From assembly GCF_004340205.1 (NCBI RefSeq), contig NZ_SLWB01000006.1:165548-229547 (forward strand): DNA of 64,000 nucleotides, given 5' to 3'. The position numbers and the translations under genes are program-made. This document shows positions 1 to 8,672 of the stretch, one piece after another. Positions within the stretch are counted from its first letter, which is position 1. Each line of letters opens with the position of its first letter. The DNA comes from Acetobacteroides hydrogenigenes (GTDB taxonomy: Bacteria; Bacteroidota; Bacteroidia; Bacteroidales; ZOR0009). The notes beneath the pieces are model-generated. The model had not been told where the DNA came from, made no database searches, and saw nothing but the letters and a program-made list of their open reading frames with translations.

Positions 1-2320
1 CAGCAAACATGCTATTCAGGAATTTCATATCAACTCCAAGGTCAGTTGTCTTTATATTTTCCCAAGTTAAATCTGGATCAACAACTGTAGGCTGACTAAC
101 AGTTTGAACCTGCTTTTCACCATTGATCCAACTTGCTTTGTATGTTGGCATTGTTGGAAGGAATCTAAACAATCCAACATTTTGGTTACCAATAGATCCA
201 TACGACACTCTTAATTTAGCATCGTTCATAATTTTAGTCACTCCCTCCATAAATGGTTCTTGAGTAATACGGTAACCTAAAGATGCAGATGGGAAGAATC
301 CCCACAACTTACTTCCAGGGAAACTAGAAGAACCGTCTAAACGACCATTTAATTCAACAAGATATTTACCTTTATAATCATAGTTAATTCTAGTGAAGAA
401 ACCTGCATTTGCAGTTTGATATACAGAAGGAGAATAAGTTCCAGTTACAAAAGGATCTCCATACGCCAACTTAAATTCAGGCATAGATCTATCCATTAAC
501 CCTCTCACTTCTGCATACAATTGGTTATTATCAAACCATTCTATATTGGCACCTCCAATTACTTTAAGATTATGAGCTTCATTGAAACTTTTTGTAAAAG
601 TGGCAAATGAGTTAAACACATTGTTCCTTGTAGTTAGTCTTCTTTCAGCAACTCTATCATCAGAAGCTAAAGGAGCAATTACATATGTAGGTAAAGCCGT
701 TGTTTGAATTGTATTAGCATCCATTGGGCTCCAGAAGTCCCATAACTTCACCTCTCCTCCATTCAGTCTGCTTTTATAATTCTTTGTCTCTACGCTATAC
801 TCATTTCTCCAAGACAAATTTTTAGTAATATCAGCAACTAAAGCGGCACTTAATCTAATTGTATTAGAGGTAAACTCATTCATATTAGCATTAGCAAGAT
901 AGCCTGGAGCATGTCTAAAATAGTTCCCTTTATAGGTACCATAAGGAAAGAATTTGCCCCAGCGCATGTAGTATCCAAAATAACCATTTGCACCATTCCC
1001 ATAAATACCAGGACCGTAATAATTATAAGGCTCTTCAAGTTTTGTATCTACCGAATAGAGTTTCAAGTCAGCTTTCAACCACTTTTTTAGTTGGGTATTA
1101 AATCCAAAGTTTATAGTAAACTTTTCGTTACTTTCTGTGTTTTTTTTCATCAATCCCTTTTCAGAAGCATAGCCAACAGATGCAATATAAGAGGAGTTTT
1201 CACCAACCTTACCTGTAACTTGCAAATTGTGGGTAGTTTGGGGAGATACTGAATTCAACATTTCTTTATGAGGATCCCAAACACGATAAAAATATGCACG
1301 ACCGCCAATTAATTCCCAATCCTCGCCATATACCATTTCATTGCTAGTGCGATTATTGGCATACTTCTGTTTCCAATTCACAATACCAGGAAGTAGAGTC
1401 TTATAAAGCATACCAAACGACTCTGCATTAGCATTTCCGGCTCTCTCTTGAGCCGCAATCATAACAGGCAATTCTTGCTCAGGATCCATAAAATCTACAA
1501 GTGTTGTAGGTTTGTTAAATCCAACGTTTCCGCTGTACGAAAAACTTACTTTTTCTGCAGATTTACCTGTTTTTGTGGTTATAAGGATAACCCCAAAAGC
1601 AGCTCTTGCTCCATAAATTGAAGCTGATGCAGCATCTTTAAGTACAGAGATATTAGCAACATCCTCAGGGTTAACTAAGTCTAATGATGAAGGAACGCCA
1701 TCCACAAGTACCAGAGGCGATACTGATCCAGAAAGAGAACCAACACCACGAATGTTAAGCGATGCGGTTGAGCCTGGCCTACCATTACTAAAAGAAATAG
1801 ACAACCCTGGAGCAACACCTTGTAGTCCTTTAGACAAATTGGTTACAGGCTTGCTTTCTAATGCTTTTTTAGCATCAATCGCAGTTACCGCTCCTGTTAG
1901 ATTTTCTTTCTTCTGCGTTCCAAATCCAACCACAACAACCTGCTCGAGCGATACATTATCATTCTCAAGAATAATAACCAAGTTGTCCGTCTTAGTAGCC
2001 TTAACCACCTGAGACTTATAGCCCATAAACGAAATGGTTAAGTTAGATCCAGCAGGAACATCAATACTAAACTTACCATCAATGTCCGTTACCGTACCCG
2101 TAGTTGTCCCTTTGATGCTTATTGATGCACCAATAATAGGATTCTTCGTCTGATCCAGGATAGTTCCCTTCACCTTTACCTTATTCTGCTGAACAGCAAT
2201 TGCTGTGTTTGCAGCAAAACTTGCCTCAGGATTGAGCATTGCTAAGAATGCCGCTGACCCTAAGATTACTAAGCCTCTCCTTGCTCGGGAGATCGCCATG
2301 AAACAATCAAGTCTTTTCAT
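1..2320 (-). CDS. SusC/RagA-family TonB-linked outer-membrane receptor, N-terminal part (3' end outside window)
   Basis: The reading frame runs leftward from an ATG at 2320 and leaves the window still open after about 773 codons, so roughly the last quarter of a usual 1000-residue SusC protein is missing. A signal peptide (hydrophobic stretch about residues 16-36) is followed by a carboxypeptidase-D-like beta-sandwich (about 48-122, including GASISIKGTTTG and DGKFSID), a linker with EQVVVVGFGTQKK, and a TonB plug with the family signature LNIRGVGS and VDGVP. Such proteins import oligomers (glycans or peptides) through the outer membrane with a SusD lipoprotein; a SusD gene would be expected beyond the left edge. 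Start MKRLDCF is chosen because a good promoter lies just upstream; a second ATG seven codons in is possible. Substrate cannot be told. Confidence 0.95.
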   Translation of the reverse strand, partial: MKRLDCFMAISRARRGLVILGSAAFLAMLNPEASFAANTAIAVQQNKVKVKGTILDQTKNPIIGASISIKGTTTGTVTDIDGKFSIDVPAGSNLTISFMGYKSQVVKATKTDNLVIILENDNVSLEQVVVVGFGTQKKENLTGAVTAIDAKKALESKPVTNLSKGLQGVAPGLSISFSNGRPGSTASLNIRGVGSLSGSVSPLVLVDGVPSSLDLVNPEDVANISVLKDAASASIYGARAAFGVILITTKTGKSAEKVSFSYSGNVGFNKPTTLVDFMDPEQELPVMIAAQERAGNANAESFGMLYKTLLPGIVNWKQKYANNRTSNEMVYGEDWELIGGRAYFYRVWDPHKEMLNSVSPQTTHNLQVTGKVGENSSYIASVGYASEKGLMKKNTESNEKFTINFGFNTQLKKWLKADLKLYSVDTKLEEPYNYYGPGIYGNGANGYFGYYMRWGKFFPYGTYKGNYFRHAPGYLANANMNEFTSNTIRLSAALVADITKNLSWRNEYSVETKNYKSRLNGGEVKLWDFWSPMDANTIQTTALPTYVIAPLASDDRVAERRLTTRNNVFNSFATFTKSFNEAHNLKVIGGANIEWFDNNQLYAEVRGLMDRSMPEFKLAYGDPFVTGTYSPSVYQTANAGFFTRINYDYKGKYLVELNGRLDGSSSFPGSKLWGFFPSASLGYRITQEPFMEGVTKIMNDAKLRVSYGSIGNQNVGLFRFLPTMPTYKASWINGEKQVQTVSQPTVVDPDLTWENIKTTDLGVDMKFLNSMFA

Positions 2321-2348
2321 TCAAGTGTATTTAATGGTTAGAGCAGCT

Positions 2349-2380
2349 CAAATATATCTCTTGCTTATTGTCTTTGCAAA
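2349..2380 (-). promoter_or_regulatory. Bacteroidota-type promoter for the susC homologue
   Basis: On the minus strand TTTG (2380-2377) is followed after 20 nt by TATATTTG (2356-2349), an exact match to the Bacteroidota -33/-7 consensus TTTG...TAnnTTTG. The predicted start of transcription is about 2341, giving a leader of only about 20 nt before the ATG at 2320. Confidence 0.75.
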
Positions 2381-2792
2381 CATTTTATTAAAAATATCAA
2401 GATTTGTTAATGCATTTTTTTTGTAAAAACCCTCATTATAAGTTTTAAACTATTATTTTACAACATCTTAAAAAATTGCAGAAATGCGCAAAAAAAATGA
2501 GTTTGCAGTGCAAAGCAATTATGCAAACACACTTATTCAGCTAAACAATTTCCTTGCAATAGATACATATAGCACAAGCAATTATCCAATTCTCCCGTCT
2601 TACCACCAAGTATACACAAGTAGAATGGCGAAAGTTCTTGTTTTATACTTGTACCATTAAAAGGACCAGCCTACTTTTTGCGGGTGTTTTATAGGCTCCG
2701 AATCTGTTCATCCGTATTGTATTTGGGAGGTACAAATGCATAAAAATTTAGCTACGTTTGGCTTACACATCAAGCAGCGTTCCAATAGTTTA
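2381..2792. other. AT-rich intergenic DNA, no gene seen
   Basis: About 400 bp between the susC promoter and the terminator of the next leftward gene. I see no open frame, tRNA or repeat that I can support here. It may hold upstream regulatory sites for the susC operon. Confidence 0.5.
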
Positions 2793-2834
2793 TAATAAAA
2801 AGCCTATATCCCCTTACAAAAAAGGATACAGGCT
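2793..2834 (-). terminator. Rho-independent terminator of the phosphoesterase gene
   Basis: An 11-bp stem (2824-2834 with 2801-2811, one G-U pair when read on the minus strand) is followed on the minus strand by TTTTATTATA. It lies 82 nt past the stop of the leftward gene ending at 2916. Confidence 0.7.
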
Positions 2835-2883
2835 AATCAGCTAGAATGGCGAGATAAGGATTATCTCGCCATTCTAGCTGATT
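2835..2883. repeat. Perfect 23-bp inverted repeat with 3-nt loop
   Basis: Arms 2835-2857 and 2861-2883 are exact reverse complements separated by GGA. It lies between the stop of the phosphoesterase gene and that gene's T-tailed terminator hairpin, and has no T-tract of its own. It could be an RNA-stabilising 3' hairpin, or the footprint of a small palindromic element. Confidence 0.85.
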
Positions 2884-2915
2884 GAAGAGGAGATTGCAGC
2901 TGGCGTACCATCAAT

Positions 2916-4736
2916 CTATTTTGTAGCAACTTTAAGTACAGATCCCTCTATTAGCGAAGCCCAAATCTCCCCCTTGCTGTCAACCGTAAATCCATTAACA
3001 GACGAATAACCAACCTTTTCCACCCAAAGTAGTTTATGAGTAATGGCATCAACAGCTACGATTTCGCCTTTACGGCTCCCCATGTATACTATGCCCTTAT
3101 GCTCTACAATTGGACATGGATTGTGCTCGTAACCAATGCCCGTATCAACTTTCCAAAGCAAATTAAACTTTTCAGCATTAGGCTCTACCGCTATCAGCAT
3201 TCCATCCATCGTTTTTGCATATATAACATTACCATCAGCAGATACCCCCATCGACTCCCGCACCATATATTCTTTTGAACGCCACAATTGTTTTCCAGAA
3301 TTAGCATCCAAGGCAGTCATAAACCTATCGGGAGCTACGAGAAAAACAGCCTTTTCATTGGCTACGATTTCTACATTTCCGGGCGAAAGAAGATCTGCTT
3401 TTTTACCATTATTCCAACTCCACAACAACCTACCGCTCATCTTATCAAGGCAGTAAAGGTTCGTATCCCATGCTCCAAAAATCACCTTGTTGCCTATAAC
3501 AAAAGGAGTTCCTTGCGAGTATGAGCGTGGAATATTACTACGCCATTCAACTTTACCTGTTTTTACATTAACCTTCAAGAACTCCTTTGACGAAGCCACA
3601 TAGGCAAAACCGCCTTCCAGTTTAGGCTTACCTACAATAATTCTATCCGAGTGTATTTCCCAAAGTGTTTTACCATCCTTTGTGCTAAGTCCATACAACT
3701 GTCCGTTTATAGTACCTATAAGTAGAATGTTCCTGTAGATAGTAGGACGTGCATAAATAGCCCCATCAAACTGCCTACACCAAACCAGCCCTCCTTTTTT
3801 AATGCTTATGGCTTTCACCTGCCCCAAAGAATTGGCGAACATCAACAAATCTTTCGAACGTTCTACACCATTAAATATCGAAGCGTTATCTTGATATTCC
3901 TTAGATACATACTTGAATTTTTCTACATGAAGCAATTCTGTAGAATCGGCCTGATAAGATAGGGTGTCGTCATTAAGTGATAACGCAATCCTTAGCATAC
4001 GCTGACCGCCCAAAATCTTCTCATAGACAAAAGCAGAATCTTTAGTTAATTCCACCTCGTTGTAACCAAAAGATGAACCATCAAAAGATGTATTCGCACG
4101 CCCCATCACACCATTAATACCGCTAAATTTTAACAGTTTGAGTCGATGTCCATGCCCACAAAAAGCAACTGCAGTTCGATTTCTTTTTAGAATAGGAGTA
4201 ATCATCGAATAGTTGCTTACACTCTCATCAAGCGGATAATGCGCAAAACTGATTATTTTCATTCCAGGCTTTAGCTTCTCTGCAATTTGTTCCTTCACCC
4301 AAAGAATATCCTCATACTTAATAAAACCATCACCCATTTTCATATAAGGGCCACAAGGAAATCCTATATATAGGAAACGATCATCTGTAAAGGCAAACCG
4401 ATCTTTTCCCCATAGGTTAGTAAAAGATTCACAACCACTTTCACTCCAGGTAGTTTCGTGGTTCCCCGATATAACAAAGCAGGGAATGGCAAGCCTATCT
4501 AATATTTGCTTCACATTTTGAAGTTCTATATCACTCCCTTGATTAGTCAAATCGCCTGTTACAAAAACATACTTAGCATTACTTCTATTAATTTCACTCA
4601 CAATTAATCTCAACGTAGAATCATTTGCATTACCACTAACAACATGTAAATCAGTAAGTACAATAAACTTTTCCGCTTGAGACCTAGCAAGTAAAAAAGC
4701 AAAACAAAGCACAGTTAAAAGTGTTATTTTTCTCAT
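2916..4736 (-). CDS. Secreted calcineurin-like phosphoesterase fused to a PQQ-type beta-propeller
   Basis: The 606-residue product starts with a signal peptide (residues 1-21). The metallophosphoesterase domain (about 22-260) has all the usual metal motifs: D29 and H31 in LTDLHV, GD at 61-62, GNHE at 91-94, H166 in FAHYP and GHGH at 194-197. The second half (about 290-606) has repeated blades of the PQQ/WD40-like type, for example GQLYGLSTKDGKTLWE and SGRLLWSW. The family hydrolyses phosphoesters with a dinuclear metal centre; the propeller probably binds substrate or a partner in the periplasm. Substrate is unknown. It stands alone, with its own terminator downstream. Confidence 0.88.
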   Translation of the reverse strand: MRKITLLTVLCFAFLLARSQAEKFIVLTDLHVVSGNANDSTLRLIVSEINRSNAKYVFVTGDLTNQGSDIELQNVKQILDRLAIPCFVISGNHETTWSESGCESFTNLWGKDRFAFTDDRFLYIGFPCGPYMKMGDGFIKYEDILWVKEQIAEKLKPGMKIISFAHYPLDESVSNYSMITPILKRNRTAVAFCGHGHRLKLLKFSGINGVMGRANTSFDGSSFGYNEVELTKDSAFVYEKILGGQRMLRIALSLNDDTLSYQADSTELLHVEKFKYVSKEYQDNASIFNGVERSKDLLMFANSLGQVKAISIKKGGLVWCRQFDGAIYARPTIYRNILLIGTINGQLYGLSTKDGKTLWEIHSDRIIVGKPKLEGGFAYVASSKEFLKVNVKTGKVEWRSNIPRSYSQGTPFVIGNKVIFGAWDTNLYCLDKMSGRLLWSWNNGKKADLLSPGNVEIVANEKAVFLVAPDRFMTALDANSGKQLWRSKEYMVRESMGVSADGNVIYAKTMDGMLIAVEPNAEKFNLLWKVDTGIGYEHNPCPIVEHKGIVYMGSRKGEIVAVDAITHKLLWVEKVGYSSVNGFTVDSKGEIWASLIEGSVLKVATK

Positions 4737-4792
4737 GACAAATCGACCGGTTTTAAATTTAAAAGTAAGGGTAAATATAAATAAATATCAAA

Positions 4793-4827
4793 GCCATTAT
4801 GATCGCATTAAAAATAAGTTACCTTTG
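4793..4827 (+). promoter_or_regulatory. Probable promoter of the peptidoglycan-salvage operon
   Basis: TACCTTTG at 4820-4827 matches the -7 element TAnnTTTG; only a weak -33 candidate (TTATG about 4795) is present about 20 nt upstream. It would give a leader of about 110 nt before the ATG at 4945. Confidence 0.5.
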
Positions 4828-4944
4828 CTAAAGTTGACGTTGCTAAAACTAGCAATAGTTTTACATACAAACATCTCATTTTAAGACTGTTTAAAAACAG
4901 CAATAAAAGAGCAAGCCTAAAGCAATCGTAAAAAACAAACGGCA

Positions 4945-6405
4945 ATGAAGAAAAAAATCAACTGCTTTATCCCTGCTGCAAACGTTGCGCAAGTAGAAAG
5001 CACAGTACAAATTTTGAAGGGTTCTGAACTTGTAAATGAAATTTACCTTCTCGTTACTGGAGACGATAAATTTGAGAGCCTAGGGTGTCCAACCATTAAG
5101 GTTGATTCATTGGTATCTAGCAACACCGTTAAAGCTATTGCAGCCCATGCTGATACCGAATACTCCCTTATATACACAAAGTACACTACGCTTGAACTCG
5201 GCTATTTCTCTCTAGAACGCTTTCTATTTATTGCCGACAGTTCAGAGGCTAGCATGGTATATGCAGATCACTACCAAGTAATTGACGGAGTTCGTAAAGC
5301 AAACCCTCTAATTACGTATCAAGAAGGCAGCCTTCGCGACGACTTCAATTTTGGTTCAGTACTGATCTACCGCAGCGGAATCTTAAAAAAAGTTATAGAA
5401 TCGACAAAGGAAGAATACCCATTTGCGGGAATGTACAACCTACGTCTTGCATCATCTTGCCTTGGACCAGTAGAGCACATCAACGAATATCTTTATGCTG
5501 AAGTAGAAACCGATACACGCAAATCAGGCCAAAAGATATTTGACTACGTTGATCCTAAAAATCGCGAAGTGCAAATTGATATGGAAAAAGTTTGCACAGC
5601 CCATCTAAAAAGAATTGGTGCCTACCTCGAACCTATCTTCACCCCCATTAAGTTTGATTCTGTTGACTTCCCCGTTGAAGCATCTGTTATAATCCCTGTG
5701 TATAATCGTGTACGAACAATATCCGATGCTATCAAATCGGTTCTAATCCAAAAAACGAACTTTAAGTTCAACCTTATCATTATAGACAACTACTCTACTG
5801 ATGGGACTACAGAAGCAATTAAAGCTTTTAACGATCCACGTCTAATCCATATCATTCCAGAAAGAAAAGACCTTGGCATTGGCGGTTGCTGGAACACCGG
5901 AGTTCATCATTCGCAATGTGGTAAATTTGCAGTTCAGCTCGATAGCGATGATGTATACTCATCGGAAAATACGCTCCAGACTATGGTAAACGCCTTTTAC
6001 GAGCAAAACTGTTCGATGGTGGTTGGCACCTACATGATGACTAACTTTAATATGGAGATGATTGCTCCCGGAATCATCGATCATAAAGAATGGACTCCGG
6101 AAAATGGACGCAACAATGCACTCCGCATCAACGGGCTGGGCGCTCCAAGAGCATTCTATACGCCAATGCTTCGTGAAATCAAAGTACCCAACACCAGCTA
6201 CGGCGAAGACTACGCACTTGGGCTATATTTCTCGCGCCACTTCCAAATTGGCCGCGTTTACGACGTCGTTTACAACTGCCGCCGCTGGGAGGACAATTCG
6301 GATGCTTCTCTCGATGTAGTTAAAATGAATGCACACAACCTTTATAAAGATCGTATTCGCACTTGGGAAGTTCAAGCACGCAAACAGTTAAACAGAAAGA
6401 AGTAG
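4945..6405 (+). CDS. Glycosyltransferase with family-2 GT-A domain and a second GT-A-like N-terminal half
   Basis: The C-terminal half (about residues 245-480) is a clear GT2 domain: VIIPVYNRVRTI at its start, DNYSTDGT, then the metal/nucleotide-sugar motif DSDD and a GEDYAL acceptor-side motif. The first 240 residues resemble a decayed or divergent GT-A fold (MVYADHY in the place of a metal motif, then FGSVLIYR), so the protein looks like a tandem transferase. There is no signal peptide or membrane segment, so it should act in the cytoplasm. It is the first gene of a tightly packed operon that ends in murQ; the next start lies 1 nt after its stop. The donor and acceptor sugars are unknown, and its presence in a salvage operon is puzzling. 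Confidence 0.88.
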   Translation: MKKKINCFIPAANVAQVESTVQILKGSELVNEIYLLVTGDDKFESLGCPTIKVDSLVSSNTVKAIAAHADTEYSLIYTKYTTLELGYFSLERFLFIADSSEASMVYADHYQVIDGVRKANPLITYQEGSLRDDFNFGSVLIYRSGILKKVIESTKEEYPFAGMYNLRLASSCLGPVEHINEYLYAEVETDTRKSGQKIFDYVDPKNREVQIDMEKVCTAHLKRIGAYLEPIFTPIKFDSVDFPVEASVIIPVYNRVRTISDAIKSVLIQKTNFKFNLIIIDNYSTDGTTEAIKAFNDPRLIHIIPERKDLGIGGCWNTGVHHSQCGKFAVQLDSDDVYSSENTLQTMVNAFYEQNCSMVVGTYMMTNFNMEMIAPGIIDHKEWTPENGRNNALRINGLGAPRAFYTPMLREIKVPNTSYGEDYALGLYFSRHFQIGRVYDVVYNCRRWEDNSDASLDVVKMNAHNLYKDRIRTWEVQARKQLNRKK

Positions 6406-6406
6406 T

Positions 6407-7342
6407 ATGAATAGTATGAACAGTACTGTAAATACACTTTTAATAGAGCAGTGTAACGAATGGCCGCAATGCAGTGAAAATTACGCGGCACTTAAAACTG
6501 TTGAGGTTCGCGACACCGAAGTTGATGGTTATAAGTTTAAGGTGCAGTTCAACCCTAAACGAATCCAGTCGTCGGCAGCCAAGGTTGACCCCAAAAGTAT
6601 TCAGGAGCGCAAATGCTTCCTATGCGAGATCAACCGTCCTGAAGTTCAGCGGGGCATTCCGTTCGCATCGAAGTTGGGAAATACGTACACCATTCTGGTA
6701 AATCCATTTCCTATTTTCAAAAAGCATCTTACTATCCCTTCTGTTGCCCATACAAATCAGCTAATAGAAGGAAAAATTGGAGATATGCTCGAACTTGCCA
6801 GACTGCTAGATGACTTTCTGATCTTCTACAATGGTCCAAAATGTGGAGCTTCGGCCCCCGACCATTTCCACTTTCAGGCTGGCAACAAAGGATTCCTGCC
6901 AATTGAAATGGATATCGAAGCAATCCTAAGCGCACATTCAAGACAGATAGAGCAAGATGTTTACATTCTGAAGAACGCACCTGCTAACACAATAGTATAT
7001 AAATCGGCTAACGTAGATGCTATTATCTGCTGGTTCAACCAATTCTACGCCAAGTTCAAGCAAATATCTAATTCGGAAGAAGAACCGATGATGAATCTGC
7101 TTTCATGGTTTCAGGATGACTACTACTACCTTGTTGTTTACCCACGCAAAATGCATCGTCCTAGTCAGTTTTTTGCAGGGGGAGAAGAGAACATCCTCAT
7201 AAGTCCTGCATCGATCGATTTAGGTGGCGTATTTATTACTCCACTCGAAAAGGATTTTACGAAAATCACCAGTGCAGACATTAAGGATATTCTTGAACAA
7301 ATCACAGTTACCCCTGATGATTTAAAAAAGCTTATCAAATGA
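6407..7342 (+). CDS. DUF4922 protein, GalT/HIT-like nucleotidyltransferase or phosphorylase
   Basis: This 311-residue protein has features of the galactose-1-phosphate uridylyltransferase/HIT superfamily. CFLC (C70, C73) resembles the zinc-binding CxxC of GalT, and PDHFHFQAG carries the HxHxQ nucleophile motif (H153, H155, Q157). Family members move a nucleoside monophosphate between sugar phosphates or phosphorolyse a nucleotide sugar. It begins 1 nt after the glycosyltransferase stop and its own stop overlaps the next start, so it is translationally linked to both neighbours. A cytoplasmic enzyme handling an amino-sugar phosphate or nucleotide sugar made during peptidoglycan salvage is my inference; the true substrate is not known. 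Confidence 0.8.
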   Translation: MNSMNSTVNTLLIEQCNEWPQCSENYAALKTVEVRDTEVDGYKFKVQFNPKRIQSSAAKVDPKSIQERKCFLCEINRPEVQRGIPFASKLGNTYTILVNPFPIFKKHLTIPSVAHTNQLIEGKIGDMLELARLLDDFLIFYNGPKCGASAPDHFHFQAGNKGFLPIEMDIEAILSAHSRQIEQDVYILKNAPANTIVYKSANVDAIICWFNQFYAKFKQISNSEEEPMMNLLSWFQDDYYYLVVYPRKMHRPSQFFAGGEENILISPASIDLGGVFITPLEKDFTKITSADIKDILEQITVTPDDLKKLIK

Positions 7343-8634
7343 AAAGTCCTGAGATAACTGTAGGGATAATGTTTCAACCCTCCATCGAGTTCATTCTCGA
7401 TGGAGTGTTTACGTTTAGCGGCAAGGAGCATAGCGGTTTATATGAAGTTAAATACCAAGAAGGGCAAATAGCCTTTGATGGCCAACTTTACGATAAGCTA
7501 TCCTTCGATGCCACTAGCGAAAAATCCACCTTCCTACTAAAAGATGTTGTTATTGGCATAGGCTTTCATTGGGAACGTAAAGAAGACCAGCGCTTCGAAG
7601 GGAGCCTCGACTTCATTGTCGAAGATGAAAAGGTAACCGCCATAAACCGCATATCGATAGAGAGGTATCTCGTTAGCGTAATTTCGTCTGAGATGAGCGC
7701 AACGAGTTCGCTTGAACTGCTCAAGGCACATGCCGTGATCTCCCGAAGCTGGATGCTCTCACAAATTCAGAAGCGCACAACTCTCGAGAATTCATCAAAG
7801 GCCTATATCAGCGATATTCGAACTAACGAAGAATGGGTAAAATGGTGGGATAGAGAAGATCACACAAACTTCGATGTATGCGCCGACGACCATTGCCAGC
7901 GCTACCAAGGTATAACACGTGCCAGTCAATCGCTCGAAATGGTAGAGGAAGCAATTACCCAAACCTTTGGAGAAATGCTAATGAACGGCGACAGCATTTG
8001 CGACGCTCGCTTTTCTAAATGTTGCGGAGGTGCCGTTGAGGAGTTCCAAAACTGCTGGGAGCCAGAGAAACATCCATACCTCCTAAAACTCTACGACAAT
8101 GCAGAAGGAGAATTACCCGATTTAACCATTGAAGCGAATGCTGACAAATGGATACGTAGCGCTCCAGCCGCATTTTGCAACACTAACGACGCTCAGGTGC
8201 TTTCGCAGGTGCTCAACAACTACGATCAGGAAACGACCAACTTCTATAGATGGAAGGTTGACTTTGAAGCGCAAGAAATGAGCGAACTCGTTAAACGTCG
8301 CATAGGAATTGACTTCGGAACTATACAAGAGTTTATTCCTGTAGAACGTGGTACGTCTGGTCGTCTCATCCGTTTAAAAGTTGTTGGTTCAAAGCAAACG
8401 CTTACCCTTGGCAAAGAACTGCTTATACGAAAGGCCTTTTCGGAATCGCACCTCTACAGCTCTGCTTTTGTTATCGACAAAACTGAAAAGGGCTTTACAT
8501 TTACAGGAGCAGGCTGGGGACATGGTGTAGGACTGTGCCAAATTGGAGCAGCCGTTATGGCACATAAAGGGTATAAGTATAAGCCTATTCTTAACCACTA
8601 CTTTCCAACCGCAGCAATCGAAAAGAAATACTAA
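7339..8634 (+). CDS. SpoIID/LytB-domain protein without signal peptide
   Basis: The middle of this 431-residue protein matches SpoIID/LytB: RYLVSVISSEM with the expected catalytic glutamate (E118), then KAHAVISRSW, a Cys-rich stretch (KCCGGAVEEF) and the C-terminal GAGWGHGVGLCQIGA. SpoIID of Bacillus is a lytic transglycosylase that cuts glycan strands already stripped of peptide. The start ATG overlaps the upstream stop (ATGA), and the frame cannot be extended upstream. The N-terminus is polar, with no Sec signal or lipobox, so the protein appears cytoplasmic, which is unusual for the family. Its partner genes (AmpG permease just downstream) would bring glycan fragments to it. Confidence 0.88.
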   Translation: MKSPEITVGIMFQPSIEFILDGVFTFSGKEHSGLYEVKYQEGQIAFDGQLYDKLSFDATSEKSTFLLKDVVIGIGFHWERKEDQRFEGSLDFIVEDEKVTAINRISIERYLVSVISSEMSATSSLELLKAHAVISRSWMLSQIQKRTTLENSSKAYISDIRTNEEWVKWWDREDHTNFDVCADDHCQRYQGITRASQSLEMVEEAITQTFGEMLMNGDSICDARFSKCCGGAVEEFQNCWEPEKHPYLLKLYDNAEGELPDLTIEANADKWIRSAPAAFCNTNDAQVLSQVLNNYDQETTNFYRWKVDFEAQEMSELVKRRIGIDFGTIQEFIPVERGTSGRLIRLKVVGSKQTLTLGKELLIRKAFSESHLYSSAFVIDKTEKGFTFTGAGWGHGVGLCQIGAAVMAHKGYKYKPILNHYFPTAAIEKKY

Positions 8635-8672
8635 ACTAAAAGGTTCGCACTATTTAGCAACCACCTAAAGAG

